Shown: positions 25,373-34,188, counted from the first letter of the stretch. The stretch: DNA of 64,000 bases from Streptomyces sp. NBC_00690 (GCF_036226685.1 NZ_CP109010.1:271987-335986); one strand, 5' to 3'. Notes: generated by a model not told the origin, from the letters alone. Translations and numbers: made by a program.

Positions 25373-25892
25373 GCAGACCTCCAGCGCGTGGTGCCAGTAC
25401 TCATCACGGTCCTCTCCCGCTGAGGTCGGTACAGGCAGGACCTTGTTCGAGGGTGGAACAAGCCGGTACCGGGGGCGAGTTGGCCCCACTCCCACGATGT
25501 CGAGAACCGGCCTCGATCACTCAACGGCACCACCAAGAAAATCACCTGATGATCATGAGCGAGCACAGCGCGTAGCGCCTGGCGTTCGCCCTTACCCCGC
25601 CGGGAGCCTCTGACCAGTAGGAACATCGAAACTCGCCAGTCAGCTACTAGGAGAGTGGTAGCCCCACGTTGGTAGTGACATGGGTCACATGGCGCTCCGC
25701 CCCTCACCCTCAGGTCACCGGCACCACACACATTCCCCAACGTCCGCGAATGACCTCACCCCCGGGTTCCCCAAGCCTGCGGAGCAGGAACGGCAACACG
25801 ATAGGAGTCCCGACGTTCGTGTGTGCACCCGCTCGCGGTCTGGGGTGGTCGGGGCCGGCCACATACCGTTGAGGCGAGGAAGGGAGGCGGGC
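25373..25892. other. No supported gene
   Basis: Upstream region of the sigma-factor gene. No convincing coding frame or repeat was found. Confidence 0.35.
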
Positions 25893-26146
25893 ATGGAGAC
25901 TGGACAAGCGCCCCCGTGTGGACGGCGTGGGTGGACGGTGAGCCGGTTGAGGTCCCCGCGACGATCGCCGGTATCCGCGAACGGCTCGCTCCTTAGCGCC
26001 AGGAGGAGTTCGACCGGGTGATCGCCGAAACCCCGGGGGAGGACCTGCACCGGGTACTGGCCATGTGGGCGCTGCCGGACGGCGCGTGGGCACAGATCAA
26101 CGCCGACTTCGACCGCATCGAGGCTGCTGGAGCGGCCTCCACGTGA
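25893..26146 (+). pseudogene. Dead antitoxin of the 32429-type RelE module
   Basis: After a one-base shift near 25912 the text VWTAWVDGEPVEVPATIAGI, RERLAP, an in-frame TAG near 25994, then RQEEFDRVIAETPGEDLHRV and LAMWALPDGAWAQINADFDR follows the same plan as the intact antitoxin at 32429 (VELPSTIVDVRAAL, LRLAMWALR). A frameshift plus a nonsense codon make it inactive. Its stop overlaps the toxin remnant by GTGA as in the intact pair. Confidence 0.65.
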
Positions 26147-26226
26147 GCTACCGCATCGAATACGCTGACGCCGCCCGCCACCGCCGGGTCAACGGCCCGG
26201 CCGGAGCACGCAGGTGTCACCACCGT
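26143..26226 (+). pseudogene. N-terminal stub of a RelE-type toxin
   Basis: VSYRIEYADAARHRR equals the start of the toxins at 32713 (MAYRIAYASQAETARRR) and 36491. The rest is lost where the convergent glycosyltransferase gene ends. Confidence 0.6.
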
Positions 26227-27748
26227 CGACCGCCTCGCCGGCCGCAGGCGCCGCTATGGCTGGGCGTTCCAGCGCTGGAGGGGCCGCGACGGTGTGGTTG
26301 ACCCGCGCGTATACCTCGATACGTTCCGTGCCCACCATCCTCTCCTCCACGAGTCGATAGTGACGGTTCAGGACATCCCGCTTCACCGCGTCCGAAGGTG
26401 TCCCGCCCTGTTGCCTCCCGGCGCGGTCACCGATCGCCAGCACCCGGCCGGGGTGGCTCAGCATCCGCTTCCGGACGACGGCGGGCTCGGCCTCGGTCCC
26501 GTACAAGGTGTGCGAGGCGCGCGGTGAGCGGTCCAGGGAGAGATCGGGCAGCGCGTGCGAGGCGCCGGGCGCCAGTGTCCACACTCGCCGCTGTGCGGTG
26601 AGGAACAGCACCCCGTCTCCGGGTCGGGCCAGCCGCTTGACGGTCTGTGCCACCGCCATGGCGTTGTCGGAGCGGCTCTCAGGAGACCGCAACTCCGTCC
26701 CTGTGGTCGTGAGATACAGCAGGACCGCTGTCGTCGAGCCCGCCGCGACCAGCGCTGACCAGAAGCGGTCGAGAACGGTGCCCAGCAGCAGAGCGAGCCC
26801 GATGGTGCTGAAGAGGACATAGCGCTCGGAGTAGAGCGGGTGGACGAAGGACACCGCGATCAGCAGCCCCGGCGGGAGGACGAGCAGCGGAAGCGCGAGC
26901 GGCTTCGTCCGGGATCCACCCGTGAGTGCGGCACAGATCATCCCCACCACCACCAGCACCGCGAAGCGCGTGAGCTTCGGCGCGCTCGGCGGCTCGATCC
27001 ACGCCACCTGCGACGACTGTGTCATCGAAAACAGCGCGAAGGGCAGAACACCCGCTACGACCGCCGACGCGGCCCGCAGCCACTCACGCGGCAACTGGGC
27101 CGTGTTCGGGGAACGGCCGAGCCACAGCGTCGCCCCGTGCGCGAGCAGCACCAGCACGGCGAACTCGTGCACCAGACAGGCGACCAGCACCACCACCGCG
27201 TAGGCCCGCCACCTCCGTTCCAGAAGCAGGAGCGTGGCCCATGTGACCAACGCGGAGACCAGCGCGTACGAACGCCCCTCCTGCGCGTACCGCTGGACGG
27301 CAGGCAGCAGCGCCAGCACCAGACCAGACAGCGCGCCCGCCCTCGGCCCCGCGAGCCGCAGCCCGATCCGGGCCACTAGGACAGCGGATGCGGCCGTCGC
27401 CAGCACGGACGGCACCCGCAGCGACACTAGCCCCGGTTCCCAGACGGCGAACACCACGTGCATCAACAAGTAGTAGAGACCGTGGACGGCGTCCACGGTG
27501 GCGAGCGTCCGCCAGATCTCCTGCAGGGAGCGGGTGGCCATGTCGTAGGTGACCGCCTCGTCGCTCCACAGCGTCTGCTCGCGTTCCAGCCCCCATGTCC
27601 CCAGCAGCAGCGCCAGGGCGGCGGGCGGCAGCCAGACCCGCCACGGCGTACGGGCGGTGGGAACGGAACACCTCTCCGCCTGGGGCGGAGTGCGCGCGCA
27701 ATGCGGGGAGTGGGACGGTGGGACGGAGGTGGAAGCGGTGTCGATCAT
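26189..27748 (-). CDS. GT-C fold membrane glycosyltransferase (GT39/PMT-like)
   Basis: A 519-aa integral membrane protein with about 10-11 helices. The first extracytoplasmic loop holds LWSDEAVTYDMATRSLQEIW, whose Asp-Glu pair is the catalytic/metal site of GT-C mannosyl- or arabinosyltransferases using polyprenyl-phosphate sugars. A soluble C-terminal domain starts near LARPGDGVLFLTAQRRVWTL. Substrate unknown; it probably glycosylates an exported protein or lipid. The last residues overlap a toxin relic. A decayed paralogue is at 13470-14191. Divergent from the STAND gene. Confidence 0.8.
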   Translation of the reverse strand: MIDTASTSVPPSHSPHCARTPPQAERCSVPTARTPWRVWLPPAALALLLGTWGLEREQTLWSDEAVTYDMATRSLQEIWRTLATVDAVHGLYYLLMHVVFAVWEPGLVSLRVPSVLATAASAVLVARIGLRLAGPRAGALSGLVLALLPAVQRYAQEGRSYALVSALVTWATLLLLERRWRAYAVVVLVACLVHEFAVLVLLAHGATLWLGRSPNTAQLPREWLRAASAVVAGVLPFALFSMTQSSQVAWIEPPSAPKLTRFAVLVVVGMICAALTGGSRTKPLALPLLVLPPGLLIAVSFVHPLYSERYVLFSTIGLALLLGTVLDRFWSALVAAGSTTAVLLYLTTTGTELRSPESRSDNAMAVAQTVKRLARPGDGVLFLTAQRRVWTLAPGASHALPDLSLDRSPRASHTLYGTEAEPAVVRKRMLSHPGRVLAIGDRAGRQQGGTPSDAVKRDVLNRHYRLVEERMVGTERIEVYARVNHTVAAPPALERPAIAAPAAGEAVDGGDTCVLRPGR

Positions 27749-27925
27749 GCGGCGAGTTCACCGGCGGCGGTATTGATAAACAGGCCCCTCACGCCACGCC
27801 CATCAATTGACGTACGCTCTCGGATGGCCGCTGCGAGCACGGATCGGCGGTCCGGGGGTCGCGCGGCGCTCAAGGACAAGAACGGTCCGGACGCCGTACA
27901 GGGGCGGAGTGGACGGGGCGCGGGG

Positions 27926-30900
27926 ATGGGACGTCGGGAGAAGCCGCTGAACCCCGCCGACGGACACGTGGAGTCCTTCGCATACGAATTGCGTGCCTTG
28001 CGGCGGTCGGCGGGCTCGCCCACCTACCGGACGATGGCGGAAGGCTCCCCTTACTCCGCGCCCTCCCTCTCCGGGGCCGCGTCCGGGGAGCGCCTCCCCT
28101 CACTCCCCGTCGCCCTCGCCTATGTCGCCGCCTGCGGCGGTGACCTGGAGGAATGGCGTCGCCGCTGGCAGCGAGCCCTCGCCGACGAACCCGTGATCGC
28201 CCTTGAGGACGGCACCATGGCCCCGTACCCCGGACTCGCCCGCTACGGGACGGACCACAGCGACCACTTCTTCGGCCGTGACGACCTCATCGCCGATCTG
28301 CTGGAACTGACCCGTCGCCACCCCGTCGTCGCGCTGGTCGGCGCCTCCGGCAGCGGAAAGTCCTCCCTACTGCGGGCGGGACTCGTCCCGGCCCTCAGAC
28401 GGGCCGCGTCGGCGGGGAACGGGACGGCCCCGTCCGTGATCCGGATCCTCACGCCCGGATCCACCCCCGCCCGCACCCACCGGACCCTGATGACCAACGG
28501 CGCGCTCCTGCTCGTCGATCAATTCGAGGAGGTCTTCACCCTCTGCCGGGACCGCGGCGAACAAAACGCGTTCATGGAGCTGTTGACCGGTTCCGGCTGC
28601 CGGGTCGTCATCGCCGTACGCGCCGACTTCTCCGGGCGGTGCGCAGAACACCCCGCACTCGCCGCCGCGCTCAAGGAGTCGGTGCTGCTCGTCGGACCGA
28701 TGACACCCGCCCAGCTCAGAGCGGCGGTTGTCGGCCCCGCCACGGCGGGGCGGCTGATCGTGGAACGGGCCCTCACCGCCCGGATCGTCGCGGACGTCGC
28801 CGACGAGCCGGGCGGGCTGCCACTGATGTCCCACGCCCTCCTGGAGACCTGGCGCCGACGGCGCGGACGGACCCTCACCGTGGCCGCCTACGAGGCGATC
28901 GGCGGGATCCAGGGCGCCATCACCCACACCGCCGAGGAAGCCTTCGGCGCCTTCACCGAACGCGAGGCACGGGCCGGACGCGAACTGCTGTTACGTCTGA
29001 TAGCCCCGGGCGACACCACCGAGGACACCTGCCGCACGGCCTCGCGCAGCGAACTGCTCCACATGCCCGAGTCGGAACGGGTCCTCGAACGGCTAGTACG
29101 GGCCCGGCTGCTCACCGTCGACGACGGCGCGGTCAACCTCGCCCACGAATCCCTGATCCGCGGCTGGCCCCGGCTACGCAGCTGGATCGAGCAAGAGCGC
29201 GACCGGCTCCGCCTGCACCGCGGACTCACCGAAGCGGCCCGGACCTGGGACGGGCTCGGCCGGGACGAGGGCGCGCTGTACCGGGGCGCACAACTCGCGG
29301 CGGTCCGGGAAACCTTCGGCACACCTCCGGACAACCCTGTGACGCCCGCCGCCGGACGGAGAATCGGGCGCCGAGTCCGCCACTCCCGGCTACTGGCCGC
29401 CCGCAGAACCCGCGCCGGCCTGGTCCGGGTTCCCCTCCGTGCCGCCGTCGCGCCCGTACCGCTCGACGCCGAGGCCGTTCTCACCCCACAGGAAAGTGAC
29501 TTCCTCGCCGCTTCGTACCGCGCCCACAACGACGCACTGCGGGCCGCGCTGCGGACCACCCGGCGGCTACGCACCCTCATCGCGACCCTCTCGGTCCTGC
29601 TCTGCATTGCCACGATCGCCGGGCTCAGCGTCTGGAAGGAGAGCCGCGCGGAAGATCGCCGCGCCGTACAGGCTGAGGCCCGACAACTTGCCGAGACCGC
29701 CAACACCCTGCGGGAGTCGGATCCGGGATACGCCCTCTTCCTCAGCGTCGCCGGCTGGCGCAAGGCGGATACCCCGGAGACGCGGGAGGCGCTGTTCGCG
29801 GCGGCGGCCCAGCCCGACTCGGCCGTGCACCGGCTCGAAACCCACAACGTGGATCTCTCCGCTCTCCGCCAGGACCTGAGCGCCGACGGCCGCAGCCTGC
29901 TCACCCTCAGCCCCGGAAGCAGCGACGCCCAAGGGCTGGGACGAGTGGCTGCAGACTGGTCCGGGGCAGGCCTGGGTGAGAACCTGAAACGGCTGGTCGC
30001 CATCGCTCCCCACCACCGTGCCATCGCACTCGGAACCAACCGCGGCATCCGGATGTGGGACCTGTCCTCAGCCGAGTTCACCGGCCCGGTGTTCGGACCG
30101 CGCACGAGCGGGGCGCGAGGCTGGTTCGCCCCCGCGGGCGAGGCACTCGCCGCACAGGCCCCTGGGGGCCCGCTCCAGGTCTGGGACACGACCATCGGCC
30201 GGGAACTTCTCGACACCGGCGACACCCGGCCCCCGACCGGCGATGTCCATGTCGCCCCCGGTGCCCAGCTGCTGGCATACTGCGCGGCCGGAGGACCGCT
30301 GCGGATCTGGGACATAGACACCCGCAAGAACCTGGATACGCCGTGGACGGACCGGGTCGGCGGCGGCTGTGGCTCGGGGGAGTTCCGCTTCACCCCCGAC
30401 GGTCGGGCTCTCGCCTTCACCACGGCATCCGGGGTCCGTACGATCGAGGTCCGCACCGGACGGGAACGCCCCCGAGTGGTCACTGACGGTCTGCCACAAC
30501 TGGCCTTCAGCGCCGATGGAGCACACCTCGCCACACTCACCCCCACCACGCTCCAGATCTGGCGCACGGCAGTACCGGACTCGCCCGTTCTCCGCCTGCC
30601 CATGAGCGGTATGCACCGCTCCGATCTACGGCTGGACATGGCGGAGAGCGCCGTCCGCTTCCGCGAGGGAGAAGCACCGGCCCTCACCGTGCGGACCATC
30701 GGGGTGAACACCACGGAGCCCCAGGAGTGGGAGGAGACCCCGCTCTCAGCCGCCGCCTTCAGCCAGAACGCGGAGATCCTGGCCACTGCGCGCTCACGCG
30801 CGTACGACATCCGCGACGGCGAGGGACGGCTGCTGCGAGGCATCCCCCGGACCGGCGAGTGCGCCCCGCCCTGCCGTCCCCTGATGGCGCTGCATCCCTC

Positions 30901-31783
30901 GGGAGAGGTCTTCGCCCTGCTGGACGCCTCGGGCCGAGTCGTCGTCCACGACCTGGGAGCCCGCTTCCCCAGGTCCCCGGACCGCAGCTGGGCGGAGGAG
31001 CGGCACCCGGCCGAGTACGTCCTGCCACCTCGGCCCGGGGTCACCGGCATGGCCTTCTCCGGCTTAGGGGGATCCGCAGACACCCTCGGAGTGTCTGCGT
31101 CGACACCCGGGCAGACGGTCTTCGCATCGGCCGACCACGACGACGCACGGCACGGCTACCACTGGTCCGAGGCTCACGAGAGCCTCGACGGCAGGGTCCT
31201 GGCCGCAGCGGGGGACAGCGGCGGGTTCGTCACCGACCGGCACCGGATCGTCCCCACGGATCAGGACGACGGCTCACCGGCCATCATGCAGGGCGAGGGA
31301 CGGGCAGTCTCCGCAGCCTTCTCCCCAGGAGGCCCCTTCACGGCGATGGCCGATGCCAGCGGCCGGATCACCCTGTGGGGCGACTACGGCGAGAAAAACC
31401 TGGCGGTCCTGGCTCCGCGGAAACCCTTCTCGCCCGGCAGCCGGGCCGAGAAGCCCGTCGCGCTTGCCTTCTCCCCGGACGGAAGGACCCTCGCCGTCGG
31501 TGACGGCCACGGGACGATACGGCTCTGGGACACTGCCAGAATCCGGAGCGTGCCGCTGCCAGCCGCCGACGGCCCGGTCCTGGCACTTGCGTTCACCGCC
31601 GACGGCTCACACCTACGGATCTCCACCCCGCACTCGGCGTCCCGCACCTACCCACTAGACCCCACCGCCATCGCCGAGTCTCTCTGCCAGCGCATCAAGA
31701 ACCTGCCCTGGTCTGCGCTTCAGCAACAAGACGGAATGATCGACCCCGACCAACAGCATTGCCCCTCCGGCCATGACCGCTGA
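27926..31783 (+). CDS. HTH-nSTAND1 NTPase-WD40 repeat protein
   Basis: A 1285-aa protein. Residues ~15-85 form an HTH (ESFAYELRALRRSAGSPTYR, then LSGAASGERLPSLPVALAYV). Residues ~100-300 form the nSTAND1 module: FFGRDDLIADLLELTRRHP, Walker A VALVGASGSGKSSLLRAG, Walker B GALLLVDQFEEVFTLC, then winged-helix features (PGGLPLMSHALLETWRRR). A helix near residue 555 (LIATLSVLLCIATIAGLSVW) may cross or touch the membrane. The rest has WD40 blades (e.g. LAFSPDGRTLAVGDGHGTIR). ATG 27926 begins the conserved part. Such proteins are thought to be signalling or defence switches. Confidence 0.85.
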   Translation: MGRREKPLNPADGHVESFAYELRALRRSAGSPTYRTMAEGSPYSAPSLSGAASGERLPSLPVALAYVAACGGDLEEWRRRWQRALADEPVIALEDGTMAPYPGLARYGTDHSDHFFGRDDLIADLLELTRRHPVVALVGASGSGKSSLLRAGLVPALRRAASAGNGTAPSVIRILTPGSTPARTHRTLMTNGALLLVDQFEEVFTLCRDRGEQNAFMELLTGSGCRVVIAVRADFSGRCAEHPALAAALKESVLLVGPMTPAQLRAAVVGPATAGRLIVERALTARIVADVADEPGGLPLMSHALLETWRRRRGRTLTVAAYEAIGGIQGAITHTAEEAFGAFTEREARAGRELLLRLIAPGDTTEDTCRTASRSELLHMPESERVLERLVRARLLTVDDGAVNLAHESLIRGWPRLRSWIEQERDRLRLHRGLTEAARTWDGLGRDEGALYRGAQLAAVRETFGTPPDNPVTPAAGRRIGRRVRHSRLLAARRTRAGLVRVPLRAAVAPVPLDAEAVLTPQESDFLAASYRAHNDALRAALRTTRRLRTLIATLSVLLCIATIAGLSVWKESRAEDRRAVQAEARQLAETANTLRESDPGYALFLSVAGWRKADTPETREALFAAAAQPDSAVHRLETHNVDLSALRQDLSADGRSLLTLSPGSSDAQGLGRVAADWSGAGLGENLKRLVAIAPHHRAIALGTNRGIRMWDLSSAEFTGPVFGPRTSGARGWFAPAGEALAAQAPGGPLQVWDTTIGRELLDTGDTRPPTGDVHVAPGAQLLAYCAAGGPLRIWDIDTRKNLDTPWTDRVGGGCGSGEFRFTPDGRALAFTTASGVRTIEVRTGRERPRVVTDGLPQLAFSADGAHLATLTPTTLQIWRTAVPDSPVLRLPMSGMHRSDLRLDMAESAVRFREGEAPALTVRTIGVNTTEPQEWEETPLSAAAFSQNAEILATARSRAYDIRDGEGRLLRGIPRTGECAPPCRPLMALHPSGEVFALLDASGRVVVHDLGARFPRSPDRSWAEERHPAEYVLPPRPGVTGMAFSGLGGSADTLGVSASTPGQTVFASADHDDARHGYHWSEAHESLDGRVLAAAGDSGGFVTDRHRIVPTDQDDGSPAIMQGEGRAVSAAFSPGGPFTAMADASGRITLWGDYGEKNLAVLAPRKPFSPGSRAEKPVALAFSPDGRTLAVGDGHGTIRLWDTARIRSVPLPAADGPVLALAFTADGSHLRISTPHSASRTYPLDPTAIAESLCQRIKNLPWSALQQQDGMIDPDQQHCPSGHDR

Positions 31784-32027
31784 CGGCATCCTGGGGAACG
31801 CCTGGACGTCATGGCCAGGTGGATCCCAGGTGGGCAACCTAGACCAGAGGGTCAGCAACCTCGACGAGAAGGTCGGCGGTCTCGATGACTGGATCGGTGG
31901 CCTGGACGAGAAGATCGACTCTCTCACCGGGGAGGTGCGGGACTTGAACGTCAAGGTGGATCGCAACCAGGCACAGATCATCGAACTGCTGTCCCGGCTG
32001 GTCGGCAAGGATCCCGACGCCGGCTGA
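31773..32027 (+). CDS. Small coiled-coil protein coupled to the STAND gene
   Basis: An 84-aa protein overlapping the end of the STAND gene by 11 nt, so translation is likely coupled. After a short start its body repeats a seven-residue unit (QVGNLDQRVSNLDEKVGGLD, DWIGGLDEKIDSLTGEVRDL), a continuous coiled coil that could trimerise or pair with a partner. A strong terminator follows. Possibly a sensor or effector partner of the STAND protein (inference). Confidence 0.65.
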   Translation: MTADGILGNAWTSWPGGSQVGNLDQRVSNLDEKVGGLDDWIGGLDEKIDSLTGEVRDLNVKVDRNQAQIIELLSRLVGKDPDAG

Positions 32028-32041
32028 CCTTGTTCCCGTCT

Positions 32042-32087
32042 ACGGCTGCTGCCCCGACCCGGTACCTGGGTTCGGGGCGGCAGCCGT
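32042..32087 (+). terminator. Hairpin terminator
   Basis: ACGGCTGCTGCCCCGA...TCGGGGCGGCAGCCGT then TTTC; a 16-bp stem with one G-T pair, 15 nt after the coiled-coil gene. Confidence 0.75.
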
Positions 32088-32428
32088 TTCAGCGGCGAAG
32101 ACGCGACGCAGGCCCAGGGAGGCTCAGCCGTGTCCGGGTGTCACATGGTGGGGGCGGCCCTGCAACGCGACCTGTACGGCCGCCACCGACAGTTACCTCG
32201 CCGACGCCCCCGGCGGCCCCCTCTTGCGTGCAGGGTGAAGATCGTCCGCTAGTGACCCGCTGAGCCCTTTCCTGCCGGAAGTGGTCTCAGGGGCTGAACG
32301 CACGCCGCTGGGGCTGATGCTGTCCCTCGTTCGTGTGGGCGTTCCTCCGGGCCCTGGGGCGTGGGGATGTTGGCCGCGTACCGTGTCCGGCGGAACGTCA
32401 GGGGTCAGCGACATGGGAGGGCAGCGCA

Positions 32429-32713
32429 GTGGACGAGACGGCACCGGAGCGGTGGACGACGACCGTTCACGACCAGGAGGTGGAACTGCCGTCCACGATC
32501 GTGGATGTCCGCGCCGCCCTCGCCGAAGACCAACGGGCCGCGTTCGACACCGAGATCAGCTCCACCCCGGGCCCCGATCTACCCCTCCGCCTGGCCATGT
32601 GGGCCCTGCGCACCATCCCCGGCGCGGTCGAGGAGATGGACGACCAGGTCAACCGGCTCCGGTCCGGCGACTACACCGGCGTCAGCGTCCTCGACGACGA
32701 CGAGGCCGCCTGA
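32429..32713 (+). CDS. Antitoxin of a RelE-type toxin-antitoxin pair
   Basis: A 94-aa acidic protein. GTG 32429 follows GGGAGG at 8 nt. It contains TTTVHDQEVELPSTIVDVRA, DLPLRLAMWALRTIPGAVEE and DDQVNRLRSGDYTGVSV. Its stop overlaps the toxin ATG by one base (TGATG). Broken copies lie at 25893 and 36330, which identifies the family by comparison within the window. It should bind and neutralise the downstream toxin and repress the operon. Confidence 0.75.
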   Translation: MDETAPERWTTTVHDQEVELPSTIVDVRAALAEDQRAAFDTEISSTPGPDLPLRLAMWALRTIPGAVEEMDDQVNRLRSGDYTGVSVLDDDEAA

Positions 32714-32970
32714 TGGCCTACCGCATCGCCTACGCCTCCCAAGCCGAGACCGCCCGCCGCCGGCTTCCCGCCCCACGGCGCAGCGCCTTGGATAAGGCCA
32801 TGAAATCCACGATCGGCACCAATCCCTATGGGCACGGGTCGGTGGAGGCCAAACCCGGCGAACGCGACTACCGCGAAGCCACCGTCCCCAGCGCCGACGC
32901 AATCGTCGTCTACTACATCAGCGCCCCCGACGTCCTCACCATCACCGCCGTCAAACTCATCACCTTCTGA
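32713..32970 (+). CDS. RelE/ParE-family toxin
   Basis: An 85-aa basic protein with the compact RelE fold order: MAYRIAYASQAETARRRLP, helix SALDKAMKSTIGTNPYGHGS, GERDYREATVPSADAIVVYY, ISAPDVLTITAVKLITF. This family usually cuts mRNA on the ribosome or targets gyrase (ParE branch); which one is not decidable. It follows the antitoxin with one-base overlap. Three relics of the same toxin occur at 5-331, 26143 and 36491. Confidence 0.75.
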   Translation: MAYRIAYASQAETARRRLPAPRRSALDKAMKSTIGTNPYGHGSVEAKPGERDYREATVPSADAIVVYYISAPDVLTITAVKLITF

Positions 32971-33059
32971 CACAACACCACGCGGTGTCCGAGAGCGGCC
33001 CACCGGACGAGTCGTGACAGCCATCTCAGGTACGTCAGCCTTCCCGCACTGCTGATCAC

Positions 33060-33153
33060 CGCGGCCCACATCATCGGCTGACCCTGAATGTCCGAATCTC
33101 TCAAAGTGAGCAAAAACCGGGCCCACCACGGATAAAGCCGCAGGTCAGGAAGA
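33060..33153 (+). promoter_or_regulatory. CRISPR leader
   Basis: The ~90 bp before the first perfect repeat is AT-richer than the neighbourhood (TCTCAAAGTGAGCAAAAACC) and ends GCCGCAGGTCAGGAAGA. Perfect repeats lie next to it and the worst repeats at the far end, the polarity expected when new spacers enter here. Confidence 0.6.
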
Positions 33154-33540
33154 GTAGTCCCCGCGCTGCGGGGATGGTCCTGCACGGGGGTGCCTGTTCG
33201 GGATCCTCAACGGGTAGTCCCCGCGCTGCGGGGATGGTCCCGCATCCACGTGGAAAGCCCCTACGAGCTGAAGGTAGTCCCCGCGCTGCGGGGATGGTCC
33301 GGTACATGCTGCATCAGAGGTGATGCAGCCTCAGTAGTCCCCGCGCTGCGGGGATGGTCCTCAGATGGTGGCCCACGAGATCCGGATCAAGCAGTGGTCC
33401 CCGCGCTGCGGGGATGGTCCCCTCAGCTTCAGGTGATTGGTGGTAACGACCAAGTGGTCCCCGCGCTGCGGGGGTAGCCCCCTGTAAACATTTGTTTACA
33501 GCGGGCCTCGACCGGTGTCCTCGCGCTGCGGGGGCCGTGT
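33154..33540 (+). CRISPR. Orphan type I-E-like CRISPR array, 7 repeats, 6 spacers
   Basis: 27-nt repeats start at 33154, 33214, 33274, 33334, 33394, 33454 and 33514, an exact 60-nt period, with six 33-nt spacers. The first four are identical (GTAGTCCCCGCGCTGCGGGG then ATGGTCC), the fifth has GTGG, the sixth ends GGGGTAGCCC and the seventh (GGTGTCCTCG...) is clearly degenerate. The CCCCGC/GCGGGG hairpin and layout match type I-E repeats. No cas gene is in the window. Spacer 3 (33301-33333) contains TGCATCA-GAGG-TGATGCA and spacer 6 (33481-33513) TGTAAACA-TT-TGTTTACA, both perfect palindromes. Confidence 0.9.
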
Positions 33541-33578
33541 CATTCGTTCTGTTCTGGTAGGCCGAGGGTGGTGCGTCC
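33540..33578 (-). pseudogene. C-terminal tail of a DUF6233-type gene
   Basis: The minus-strand text TTLGLPEQNE-stop matches the end of the intact DUF6233 protein at 44987 (HTGLAVPEQSE-stop). In both places a CRISPR-like hairpin lies directly downstream of the stop codon. Confidence 0.5.
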
Positions 33579-33873
33579 CCGGCAGGGGCGCGGAACGATC
33601 GTGACCTGGCTCCCGCCGATCCCCCACTCCGCCACCGCGGGACATGACCCGGCTGATGAGATCCTGGCGCTGGGCCTGGAGCCCCGGTACGAGGTCGTCG
33701 TCGAGCGGACCGAACCACCGGCCTCGATCGCTGACGCCCTGGGCGTCGAGCCCGGAGAGGCCGGCTGTCTCGTGCGCAGGAGCCGGCTGCTCGCCGACGG
33801 GATCCCCGTACGGCTGGCCACGAGCTGGTTCCCTACCCGCGCGAGTAGGCACCCAAATTCCTCTGTGCGTTGA
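33568..33873 (+). pseudogene. Fragment of a GntR-family regulator (UTRA domain)
   Basis: A 101-aa frame: VRPRQGRGTIVTWLPPIPHS, ADEILALGLEPRYEVVVERT, EPPASIADALGVEPGEAGCL and LLADGIPVRLATSWFPTRAS. These are ligand-domain (UTRA) segments of HutC/GntR regulators like the plasmid Kor repressors. The N-terminal DNA-binding part and the C-terminal strands are missing, so it is not functional. The right break lies shortly before the 45-bp inverted repeat at 33918. Confidence 0.65.
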
Positions 33874-33978
33874 ACCACCAAGACATCCGGTGCGGCCGGG
33901 TGTCACACGCTGTCTCGCCAATTGGGCCCGGTGTCCTAGCTCAGACACCAGCCGCAAAGTAGCGATCCGTCCTGGGGG

Positions 33979-34188
33979 TCAGCTGCCGACGGGCGCCGCT
34001 GCTGGGTTGAGGGTCTTGTGCACGACGCCGACGGACACCTTGACGGCGACGGCGATCTCGCGGATTGACTGGCCTTCGGCGCGGCGGGCGAGGATTACGC
34101 GCCGCTTGTCGTCGTCCACGACGGGGCGTCGGCCGCCGACGCGCCCGCGAGCGCGGGCGGGGGTCGGGCGTTCGGTAGACGGCCGATA
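33979..34188 (-). pseudogene. C-terminal part of a serine resolvase
   Basis: Reading leftward: ERPTPARARGRVGGRRPVVD, DDKRRVILARRAEGQSIREI, AVAVKVSVGVVHKTLNP. This is the Gly-Arg hinge and HTH_7 DNA-binding domain of Tn3-type resolvases. The catalytic domain is missing upstream. The stop lies 17 nt from the left inverted repeat, so it sits just inside the element edge. Confidence 0.7.

Noticed and set aside
28888..31083. 731-codon minus-strand frame
   Set aside because: Antisense of the STAND/WD40 gene; Arg/Ser/Pro-rich without domains, as expected from high-GC codon bias.
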